A DNA stretch of 64,000 nucleotides. Origin: Allomyces macrogynus ATCC 38327. Its lineage: Eukaryota > Blastocladiomycota > Blastocladiomycetes > Blastocladiales > Blastocladiaceae. Of this stretch, positions 1 through 9,602 are shown one piece after another. Position 1 is the first letter of the stretch; each line of letters starts with the position of its first letter. The notes under the pieces are model-generated. The model saw only the letters and a program-made list of their open reading frames with translations. It made no database searches and was not told the DNA's origin. Position numbers and translations under genes: made by a program. The stretch lies in the NCBI GenBank assembly GCA_000151295.1, contig GG745342.1, positions 904,701-968,700 of the forward strand, given 5' to 3'.

Positions 1-185
1 CTCTACCGATTTTATGATGGGCTGACGGGGCCCTGGATTCCCCTTAGAGGGCCCCCACGGCCTTGGTTTCCCTCAGTTCCCAATCTTGCCTGCAAAAAAA
101 AAAGGAAGAGACCAGAGTGGAGGACCAAGTCGATCAGCGCCGGTAAAAGGCCCCCCCCCCCGGGGGTGGGGGGGGGGGGGGGGGC
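1..185. other. Low-quality contig edge with homopolymers
   Basis: The first 185 bases differ from everything that follows. They hold an A10 run near 96, a run of 13 C at about 148-160, then G5-T-G18 up to about 184. The reading frame that enters from the right (Val-Asp-Ser-Phe-Leu-Ala) turns into poly-Pro exactly at the C/G block and looks artificial beyond it. I read this as an unreliable sequence end or misjoin rather than genomic biology. Confidence 0.6.
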
Positions 186-1881
186 AAGAAACGAGTCAAC
201 GTACTCGGTCAGCAACTTGACCTGGAAGCCGGCGTCGCGGCACAGTTGCGCAAAATTGTGCGGCATCTTGGCGAGAAACACGCGCACGTAGTGCTGCAGC
301 GGAAACGCGTGGCCTGGCGATTGCGGGAGCAAACTGTCAGTTGGAGCTCCTCAACCAACAGCACCAGGTCGTTTTGCAAACACACCTCGATCAAACTTGT
401 GCTTCTTTTCAATGTCCTGCACCCACGCCGCGCTGACCCCAACGGTCTTGTAGATGCGAAGCGCGAAAAAATTGTGCCGCGGAAAATGCTACTCAGAGGA
501 GACGATGTGAGCCGTCTGGCCCCTACATCCGACAGGCAATGTCGATGACAACACACCTCAAAGGCCTGCAAGTCGGGGCGCGACAGCGTCCAGAGAAGCG
601 GCACCACGTCCAATGCGCCCTTGACAGCAATGCGCAGCAGGCCGTCCATTTGGAGCCGAATCGCGTCAGGGTCTGGGTATTTGTACTTGCCAAACCACAG
701 GTCCCGGATGGGCCACTCGTGCACAGCCTTGACGGCGTCAGCTTTGTCAGCGGACAGGTCCCACATGAGGTCGTCGGCATTGTTAGCAGTCGCGCCGTTC
801 CTGCCGGCGGCGTCGTCGTCGTCATCCGAGTCGGGGATCTCGATCGGCCCTGGCGTGCTGGGCTCGGCCCTTGCCGGCGGCAGCAGCGGTGGAGGCGGCG
901 GCTTCGCCACGTAGGGCGTCTGGCGAGCGAGCGGCACGTTCACGGTCGGCGCCGCCGGCGTCGGCGGGCGGTTCCACTGCATCCCGAGTGCCGGCGAATT
1001 GGGCTGCGGGGGGCGGCCCAGCCCGTCCACGGCCAGCTGCGACTCGCGGAAATTGTGGTGCTGGAACGGGTGCACTGCGGCAATCGACGGTGCCGTCGCG
1101 ATCCCGGTCGCAGGCCTCGCAGGCGGCGGTGGTGCGGCCATGATCCCCATTTGCGCCATGGTGCCCTGCGGCGTCATGGGTCTGCCCGTCACGGGCGTCA
1201 CGGGCGGGCGCGTCGGCGGTCTGGGCGCCGCCGGGGCGGTGGTGAAGACGGTCGCAGCGACGGCAGACGCGGAAACGTGCGGATCCGCGGGCAGCGCCGG
1301 TGGCGGCGGGTGCATGTTGTTGAACGTCGACAGGCCCGGCGCGGATGCAGCGGTGGGGTGCCAGTCGTAGGGGGTGCCCGCTGCGGCTGGCGTTGCGTGC
1401 CGCGCGTGATGATCGAGGAAGCCCGTCGCCAAGAGGCCAGTGCTGCGTGGTGGTGCCGTCGACCCGGTGGACGACGTCAAGTCGTTGGTCGGGCGGAAGC
1501 CGCCGGGTTTCTGTCCTTTCTGCGTACTGGCGCGCGCTGGGACGGCGGTTGGTGGGGCAATCGGGCGACCTGCTCGAGTCGGCGGGGCACTAACGCGAGC
1601 ACGAAAACGGAGCGTGGCATGAGTAACAATGGATTGCGACGGCCGGAAGGGGCAGGATGGAGAGTAAAGATTGATCTATACGTGTTCTTGGCCGAATCAA
1701 GGCTGCGCAGCATGGCGCGGCGGTGCTCCTCGGCAGCCATCACGTCGGGGGCGGCAGGGCCGGGGTGGTGGAGATTGCCGTGCGGGTTGGGCTTGTCGGC
1801 GTCGTCGTCGTCGTCGAGAACCAGGACCTCGCGGCCGGCGGGCGGCGGCTGTGCTGAAGGATCTATGTTGGTGCTTGGCAG
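186..1881 (-). CDS. Unidentified Pro/Ala-rich protein, 3'-truncated
   Basis: I do not recognise the family. The coding-like frame starts around 1881 (acidic segment VLVLDDDDDADK). The first in-frame ATG is at 1740, so the start is uncertain. An intron lies between about 1560 and 1650; two splice choices are possible. A long Pro/Ala-rich disordered stretch follows, with a second acidic patch (IEIPDSDDDDDAAG). A better-structured C-terminal part begins with MWDLSADKADAVKAVHEW and continues after two short introns (489-556 and about 350-385) into an aromatic, charged region (HNFFALRIYKTVGVSAAWVQ; LQHYVRVFLAKMPHNF). The two acidic patches resemble SUMO-interacting motifs, which is inference. The frame runs into the C/G homopolymer near 184 and no credible stop is seen, so the protein is incomplete. 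It diverges from the SANT gene at 2491. Confidence 0.45.
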
Positions 1882-2490
1882 CGTCCGGCCGGTCCAGGTC
1901 CACGGTTGTGCGGAGCGGATCTGGCGGCGGCGCGGCACGGATGCGGCACAGGCGCGTGAAGTGCAGCAAGTCTCGGCGGCGCTGTCATCGACGAGCGCGC
2001 GCGCCGATGTAATCGCGATGGCGGCGGTCGCCGTTGCTGGCGAAGGCGCCGGTAGTCGACTTGACCGGAGAGCGGCCAGTGAGTCCGTTGGTTGCAGCGA
2101 CTGTTCTGGCAGGGCTCTGACGCGAACGTGCGTGCAGTGCTCACCGTCATTCGACACGAGCGGCAGGGACCCTTGACCACCACCGCCATGACGGCGACGG
2201 CGACATGGTCGACTTCAAACTCGTTTATGACCGCGACCGTCAATCTCGTCAGCACCTCACTTGCTGCAAAACCGTCTCGACTCTGGTCGCTACTCGCTGA
2301 ACCCAGCTCCGACGCCACTACGCCCGCTGGAACCGTTTTGCCACGGCGATTCCACGGTCCATCGCCAGTTCCCATTGGGCTCCAACAAAAAAACAACACC
2401 AGACGCGTGCGTCGCCGTGTTTCACAACGGCATCTCGGATCTTGACCACCCTGTTGCGCTCGCAACGGCTCGCCGCCGGCTTCCTCCTGA
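1882..2490. other. Divergent intergenic region
   Basis: This is the gap between the minus-strand Pro/Ala-rich gene and the plus-strand SANT gene. I see no TATA element, RNA gene or convincing extra exon. Part of it may be the unassigned 5' end of the minus-strand gene. Confidence 0.4.
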
Positions 2491-5400
2491 ATGGCATCCG
2501 CCCCGCTGCCGAATCCCGTCACCAGCCATGCCGTACCTGGCGTGCCGCCCGCCCCACTCGCGGCTGAGACGATTGCGACGCTCACGCTCGACGCTATTGA
2601 GCGGCTCGACCTCTCCACCCTGACCACGAACCTGGTACGTTCGCCCACAGTCCGCTCGCCCGTCAAACTCGACACTCACCAGCGCAGCCGCTGCCCTTAT
2701 CGCCACCATAGTCGGGATTGCTGATTGAGCGCATCAACTACTTGACCGCGCAGGCCACGCGCGACCGCGAACTGCTCGTCGTGCAACTGCGCGAATCGAC
2801 CACCACCGACGTATCCCGCCGCTCGGCCCCCACCCCGACTCCCGCGCCCGCCACGTCCGATTGGTTCCCCCCATCGAGCGACCGCGACCCGGCGAGCCGC
2901 GACCACACGCCGCTACGTGTCGGCCCCGACCACTCGCCTGCGCCGTCGTCCCCCACGACCGCACCCCAACGGTGCGCGCGCCCGTCGCTTCTGCGGGACC
3001 TGCGCGCGTCGCCCACGCACGACGAGGACGACGATTTAATTGCGACCTTGTTCCCGGCACACGACGATGCAGGGCCCTTACCGTCCCCGCCGCCTGACGA
3101 CGACGAGAATGCGCCGGCGATCGACCCGGAAGACCCGATGTCGTACGCCGACTTGGTCTACCACCAGAACCGGCGGCTGGTCGCAGCGCTCGGCACCTCG
3201 TCATCGAGCACTTCCCGCGGCACGCCCGAGTCGGATTTTCCCGACGGTCCCGTCGACCAACAGGCATTGATTGACGCGGTCCTCGCGACCCTCCCGCCGC
3301 CGGACCCGATGCTCCGGTCGAAACTGTCATACTACGTCGCGGCCCAGAAACTCGAGCGCGTGACTGACAAACTCGATGCGATGAACCAGTACCTGACCCT
3401 GCACGCGAAATGGGTGCGCAAGTGCGCCAAACTCGCTCAGGCGCGCGCGCGGCGCGCGGGCAAGTACTCGGAGCATCTCGTCGGGTCGTCATCGTCATCG
3501 ACCGTCACCGGCTCCGGCGGCGCGGGGAGCAGTCCTGCCAAGCGCGGCGGCCGCGCGCACTTACTCGGCAGCCCGTCCCCCTCAGCGCCGCCCGCGTCGT
3601 CGTCATCGGCGTCGGCGTCGACGTCGGCGCGCCGGTCGCGCGAACACTTTGCGCGGTCCGAGGAGGACGTCTACCGGCTCATCCAGCAAATTGAAGACTC
3701 CAAGGAAGAGCGCAGTTTGCGGCTGGCCGCGACGATCCCGGAAATGGTCGGCAACGTGCAGGAGCGGCGCGAGGCCGCGCGCCGACTTGCCGCGCAGCAC
3801 CACGCGCCCGACGCGATCGAGGCCATGCTCGACCGCCGGTTCGGGCCGCTGGTCGTGCCGAATTTCCCCGGCGCACGACGGATCGAGGACCCAGTGTCGT
3901 ATTATGCGGAGCGCGCGCTCGCGCGCGCCTGGATGCCCGACGAGGAGGCGCGCTTTTTGCCGGCGTTCCTCGACCATTTCAAGAATTTCCACAAGATTGC
4001 GGCCGAGGTCGGGACGCGGACCACGGGGCAGTGCATTGCGTATTATTACGCAAACAAGCACCGGCTGCAGCTCAAGAAGCTGATGAAAAAGAAGCGCCGG
4101 CAGCGGCACTTGGAGGCACGCGGCGGCGGTGCGGGCGGCGCGAGTGGCAGTTCCAGGTGGACCGCGGCCGAGACCGACGCGATCAAGGCGGCGATCATCG
4201 AATGTGGCCGCGACGACGTGCGCGCGCTCGCGGACCGCGTCAAGACCAAGACTATGGACCAATGCCGCAACTGGATTCATAACCACAAGGAGTCGGTCGC
4301 GCGGTATTTGCGCGAGGGCGAGCGCAGGAGGGCGGCCGCGGCGGCGGTAGCGGCTGCGCCGTCATCGGCGGGTGCCGTGGGTGTCGACGGGGGTAAGCGC
4401 AAGAAGCGAAAGCGAGAGACGACGCGCGACCAGTCGGTGCAGGACGATACGGATGGGACCGTTGGCCGCCCACCGCGCCGACGCAAGGTCACGGCCGCGG
4501 CGGCGGTTGCGGCTGCCGCCATGGACGCCGAGGACGGCGACCGTGCCATGGCGGTTCCAGTGCCGCCACCGACACCGACGGTTCCGACCGAAACGGTTGG
4601 TCGAGCTGCTGCCACGAAACCGGCCGAAGCGGCGGGCGACGCGGAAAAGCGGCCGTCCGGGTACTGGCGGCAGGCCGACAAGGACAAGATCATGGGTCTG
4701 TTTGCCGAGCTCGGCACCGACTTTGATGCAATTTCGCGGCGCATGGACCGGACCAAGACGCCCGCACAGGTGCAGGCATACTACCAGCGCATCACCAAGG
4801 CGCGCAAGGCGGCCGCAGAAACGGCGGCGGCGGCTGGTCGCGCGGCGCCAGCGGTCCCTTCGGCTCCGTCTCCTCCAGCTCCCGCAAGCTCGAATGCGGG
4901 CTTGGCAGCGGCGGCGACCGCACCACCCACGTCGTCTGCGCCGCTCGCGTCCACGTTCACGCTCACGACGGCCCTCGCCGCGACGCCGTCCAGCATCGAC
5001 CCCGGCCCCTCGTCTCCCTTTCCACCCTTGGCGCCACTCGCGAGCATCATCCCGTCCCCCTACGTCGGCCCCACCGCGCCCTACTCGGTCCCGTCCATCA
5101 ACATCCCAACAAGACCGTCTCCGCAAATTCTTCTTGGTCGGCGTCGCGTCAAGTCACAGTTTGAGCGCGACGACACGACCGCGTCCGTGAGCCCGGCGCC
5201 AGGCACGAGCCCGCCGACCGTGCGCCGACGTGTTGTCTCCCACCCGTTCCCGCAACCCGTCGGCACGTCGCTCAGCCAGTACTTCAAGAACGTGGCTGAT
5301 CGACCGCGGCTTCTGTCACACCTCGTGCCGCTCCCGTCGCAGCCGTACTCGCCGCAGGCCGCGTCGCCGTCCATGCACGCGGTGGCTGCGTCGTCGGCCG

Positions 5401-7055
5401 CGGCATTCATGAGCGCGCAGGCTGCAGCCGCGGCGGCAGCGGGATCGGTGCCGATGCAGGGAGCGTTTTTGGTCCCACCGCCGCATAACCCGGCCGCGAC
5501 GACGACCGCAGCGACCAGTTCAGTGGCAGCGACGGCTGCCAGATCCACTGCCGCGACCACCGCTCCCGGCGCGACGGCGCCCTCGGGCACGACCCAACCG
5601 CCGACCGTGTCCGCTGCCACGGCCGCTGCCACATTCGCCGCTCTGCACCCGCCGCCGTCCTCCACGACCGCTGCGGGCGCCCCCTTCAACCTGATCCAGC
5701 AGCAGCAGTTCCACCTCGTGCAGCCGCACCTGCCACTACCGCCGCAACCCACGTCCGCTCTCGCCGCCGCTGCCGCCGCTGCTGCCGCTGCCGCTGCCGC
5801 CGCGGCCGCCGCCTCGGTCCAGTCCCCGACCGCCGGCGCGACCCCGCAACCGGCCGCGCCGTCGCCCTACCAGTACGCGGCGTACACTTACCACCCGCCG
5901 TACCACCCGCACCCGTACTACTTCCACGCGCACCCGGCTGCGGCCGCGGCTGCCGCTGCGCACCACCATGCGCCGTCGAATTATTTCCGCCCGACAACGC
6001 CCTACCCGTCGCTCCGGCCGTACCAGATGTTTCCGGGCGCAGCGGCGGCTGTGTCGGCGCCTGCTGCTGCCGCTGCTGCTGCGACCGGCGCGCCTGCGGC
6101 GGCGGGACCAACGGCGCCGGCGGCAGCGCAGGGGTACTCGATGGATGCCCCAGCGGCAGCTGCTGCGGCTGCAGCCGGAGCGGGTGGGCACATGGTCAAT
6201 CCGCTCGGCCACCATCAGACCGCGCTCCCGACGCTGTTCTCGGGCGCGACTTACTTTGGTGCTGCGGCCGCGGCAGCGGTGGCATCGGGCACGCCCGAGC
6301 GGCCGGCGCTTGGCGTGTACGGCGTGCCGCAGCCAGGCACGGCAGCGGGCGCACCGACTGCGAGTGCCGCTGGTGCTGCGACCGGCGTCCGTCCACCCAC
6401 GGCCGCGGTTTCGATTCCGCAGGCCGCGCCATCGACGACGATGGCTAAAGTACCCGCGACTACAGCGATGCTGCCACCACCCGCGCGAATTAGCGCGGCG
6501 ACATCGGCTGGCCCGATCCGGCCACCCGCGACCGCGACCGCGCCGCCGCCACAACCAGTCCCAGCAGTGCCCAGCACGCTGCTGTTCCAGTACCCGCTCC
6601 CGATCTCGTCCCCGCCGGCCCCGCCGGCCGCCACCACCGTCGTCGCACCCTTACCATCATCCTCAACCACCACTCGCCCTCCCGCACAAACCCCCCTCTC
6701 CCCAATCCTGCTCCCGCTCAAACCGTCGTCGATCACGCATCTCGCCACCGCCGACCCCACGACCGCCGCGTCGCGTGGGACCGCGACCCGCAGTGCGAGC
6801 CCCCCACCCCGACTTCCCGCGTGGCACGCGATGACTGTGCCGTCGCCAACGGGCGACGTAACGTTACCGCCATTGCTCGGGATGCCCGGGTTGCAGCCGG
6901 CCGCGACACGGGCGGCGAGCGCGCCCCCCGCGAGGGGACAAGTGCCGCCGCAGCCGCCGGCGTTGACGTCGTTGCGGCGGTTGTTGGTCGCTGAAACGGA
7001 CGCGGCGGGCGGAGGGGCCGAGCAGTCTGGGCAGGACGCGGGCGCGGACCGGTAG
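2491..7055 (+). CDS. SNT1: Snt1/NCoR-like SANT-domain co-repressor
   Basis: Likely a nuclear scaffold of a Set3C/NCoR-type histone deacetylase complex. Exons are 2491-2634 and 2712-7055; one intron with donor GTACGT and acceptor CATAG gives 1495 aa. After a short helix near residue 50 and a charged region, SANT 1 (about 455-505) reads WMPDEEARFLPAFLDHF, FHKIAAEVGTRTTGQCIAYY. A linker like the NCoR one (VSYYAERALARAW) sits directly before it. SANT 2 (about 525-575, SRWTAAETDAIKAAI) and a third Myb/SANT repeat (about 697-745, YWRQADKDKIMGLFAELG) follow. The remaining half is disordered Ala/Pro/Ser/Thr-rich sequence with runs of up to about 16 alanines. Snt1 and NCoR proteins usually have two SANT domains, so the third is unusual. 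The family call rests on SANT 1 and its flank. Other chromatin SANT proteins remain possible. Confidence 0.8.
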
Positions 7056-7481
7056 CGAGTGGAGAATGTCGTTATGGACCGTTTTGATAATGAACTTGAT
7101 CGTCCGCACGTTGTACAGCACGGCAGGCGATGCGCCGTTTCCGACGGTGCGGGGCGACACGCCTCCGCCATCGCGCGCCACATCCCCCCACACAGCAGCG
7201 ACGCAGCCTCAATCCAGGTCGACTTCGTTTGGGTGGGGACGTGCTCGTGCTCACCACCAAATCGTCGTGTTTGTCGCAATGAAAGTCTCGAGCTGGCCGC
7301 CCTCCACTCGCCTTGGGCCAAGCAGGGAGCGAGTTGGGGGAATCCATCCTCTCCTGCCAAGCTCTCTGCCCACAGCCTGCTGCAACGTCGACGACAAGGA
7401 ACGACGCCGATTACGCTCGACCTGAGCATCTTCAGCACGAATACCAAGTCGCGCGCAAGCACCTGCACCAGCAGCACCAGC
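7056..7481. other. Intergenic region, 426 bp
   Basis: This is the gap between two plus-strand genes. The downstream frame stays open upstream of the chosen ATG back to 7059, but that stretch lacks protein-like composition. I see no element that I can name. Confidence 0.4.
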
Positions 7482-8618
7482 ATGTCGAATATTGCCACGG
7501 ACCTGCAGGCCGACGGCAAGCAGCTCAGCTTGGGCATCATCCTTGCCATTCCCGTCATCGTCTCGGTCGTCGTCGTCCTCGTCGCGCACTGCGTGATTCT
7601 CAAGGTCAACCCGAGCCTGCGCGACGGCAAGGGCGGCGGCAAGAAGGGCCCCTCGGGCAAGGACCACTCGGACCACGTCCCTGACGCCGGCGACGCCGAC
7701 CGGTTCTTCACATCGAACCCGAACCCGGTCAACACACCGTTCCCGCCGCGCGTATGCCCGCAATTCGACGCTGCAGAGGCCAAGCAGGCGGGCGTGACCG
7801 TGACCCAAGTCGACGGCAACTGCTTTGACCTGGCGTTCCACCACGCGCACGGGTTCGTCGCCGTCCAAGCCAACGCGCCCATTTCCGCCGACTTCAACTG
7901 CATGCAAATCTCCATCCTTGACTCGGCCCCGACGGGCGTCGTGGTCGGCATGGGTTTCGCGCGCCGTCCCTGGCCGGCGTTCCGCATGCCTGGGTGGCAC
8001 GACCACAGTATCGCCTACCACACGAACGGGCGCAAGTTTGCGAACCGCGGCGGGTACGTCGGCGACAAGTTTTCGATTGCGCCAAATGCCAACGTCTCGG
8101 TCGCCAAGGACGAGGCGAATACGTACTACCTGACGGCCGACGTGCACGGCGAGGAACTCTACCTGACGCAAGGGTCCGACCCGATTTCCTTCTCGCGCGT
8201 GCTGGCCCGTGGCGTCGAGTTCCGCACGCGGTCGGCACAGTACTTCCCGACGATCGGTGCCAACGCCAAGTGTACCGTGCGCGTCTGGTTTTATGGGCAC
8301 GACCAGGCCGCGATTCGCAAGCTGGCGCTCGAGCAGGAGGCCAAGTACCACTCGCTGCCGCGGAAACCGACCGGGGCGGGGCAGCAGCAACAGCAGCAGC
8401 AGCAGCAGGCGCCGGCGTCGCTCGCGCTGCCTGGGACGCCGATGGCGCCGTCGGCCGCGCCGGTTGTCGCGCCCGTCCCGCTCGACCATACGGGGTACTC
8501 GATGGTGAAGCCGCAGCTCCCGCAGCAGCCGGTGCCGGTCGCGTATTACCCACCGCAACAACAACAGCAACAACAGCAACCGTCGCCGGCCGCGCACCAC
8601 TATAGCGGGCGGCATTAG
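7482..8618 (+). CDS. Ssh4/Ear1-like TM-SPRY protein
   Basis: Intronless, 378 aa. The ATG at 7482 was chosen because the transmembrane helix (about residues 17-38, SLGIILAIPVIVSVVVVLVA) follows at once. A basic, Gly/Lys-rich juxtamembrane segment precedes a SPRY domain at about residues 95-275. Its signature PGWHDHSIAYHTNGRKFANR strongly resembles the GW-x-S-xGYHGDDGRKF core of yeast Ssh4 and Ear1. Those proteins are endosomal/vacuolar adaptors that recruit the Rsp5 ubiquitin ligase to membrane cargo. The C-terminus carries two poly-Gln tracts (9 and 8 Gln) in a Pro-rich tail. No PPxY motif is visible, although yeast Ssh4/Ear1 depend on PY motifs. Recruitment may therefore differ, or another SPRY subfamily may be involved. 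Confidence 0.78.
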   Translation: MSNIATDLQADGKQLSLGIILAIPVIVSVVVVLVAHCVILKVNPSLRDGKGGGKKGPSGKDHSDHVPDAGDADRFFTSNPNPVNTPFPPRVCPQFDAAEAKQAGVTVTQVDGNCFDLAFHHAHGFVAVQANAPISADFNCMQISILDSAPTGVVVGMGFARRPWPAFRMPGWHDHSIAYHTNGRKFANRGGYVGDKFSIAPNANVSVAKDEANTYYLTADVHGEELYLTQGSDPISFSRVLARGVEFRTRSAQYFPTIGANAKCTVRVWFYGHDQAAIRKLALEQEAKYHSLPRKPTGAGQQQQQQQQQAPASLALPGTPMAPSAAPVVAPVPLDHTGYSMVKPQLPQQPVPVAYYPPQQQQQQQQPSPAAHHYSGRH

Positions 8619-9602
8619 AGGTCGGATTGTGGTCGGGACGACCAGATGTCGTTGAAACCGTTGGATCATGTCGAAGTACGAACCAATGCCTGTTACATGT
8701 ATACTGTTGTCGCCTTGTCTGTTTCGCGGCGATGGAGTTTCGCGGGCCAAAGGTCAATCGTGATTGCTTCTGTCGCGCCGCAACTTGAACGTGGTCGCGT
8801 CGCAAACGTTTGCCCAGCGACCTGCAGGTCACGGCGAGCTGCAGCCAATGCCAGCGAGCCTCTCGCCCACCCAAATCAGTTCCTACCTGACGCAATGATC
8901 GTGTCCATAATACGACGCGCGCGCCATGTCGCTTTAGTCGCGAACAACACCCAATCCAGTTGGCGCCCTTGCATTACGTCGCGTTCGAAGCGCTCGGCCG
9001 GCCGTGCCCTCGGGCCGAGCGTCAATCTTGTCGCTCGCACGAGCGCGTTAACGCCAGATGTGAAGACGGCGAGGGGAGTCGCCCAGACCAACCCGAAACG
9101 ACCGCGCGATCGCAACACGCCATTTCGACCAGCAGCGCTCGCTCGACTTCAAAACCTCCACGTGTACTCACCAACCCCTTTGTCTGACGGGTGGACACTG
9201 TCGAGAACACGTTCAAGATCATGGAATGCGCGACAAGAAAACGAAGTGACAGTCTCGACGAGTCATACCGACAAGATCCACGTTTCGGTGCCCATGCCGC
9301 GCGCTGCAGCGTGGGCGGCGGCAGCGACGCCACGGCTGATCTGATCGTCCATGGTTCAAAGTGGCCCTGACGCGTCGCCGCTGCCCGGGGCGTATAAATG
9401 GCAGCGAGGGCCCTTGACCTGTGTCACTTCAGGTCGCATTGGAAGACGACACTCTACGAGGACTGGACGTGACTGTGCCGTTCGCCGTGCTTCAAGACGT
9501 ACGCTTTGATCTGGTCCTGCGCGCCCTCCATCATCTCGACCGACGCTGACGCTTTTTCGACAGAATTCGCTCGAAAGACCTCGACGCTCGCGCCGTCCCG
9601 CA
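8619..9602. other. Intergenic region, about 1 kb
   Basis: This is the gap between the SPRY gene and the phytase gene. Reading frames here are short or lack coding character. The only clear element is the TATA box listed at 9393. Confidence 0.45.
9393..9398 (+). promoter_or_regulatory. TATA box upstream of phytase gene
   Basis: TATAAA in the context GGGGCGTATAAATGGCAGC, 205 bp before the phytase ATG and in the correct orientation. The distance would imply a 5' UTR of about 170 nt. Confidence 0.55.

Noticed and set aside
539..2176. 545-codon open frame on the plus strand
   Set aside because: Arg/Gly-rich shadow of the minus-strand Pro/Ala-rich gene. Long antisense frames are expected in GC-rich coding DNA.
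6251..7987. 578-codon minus-strand frame
   Set aside because: Antisense of the SANT gene 3' end and the SPRY gene. Composition is Ala/Gly/Arg-biased with no domain.
7251..8750. 499-codon minus-strand frame
   Set aside because: Antisense shadow of the SPRY gene; Arg/Val-rich without motifs.
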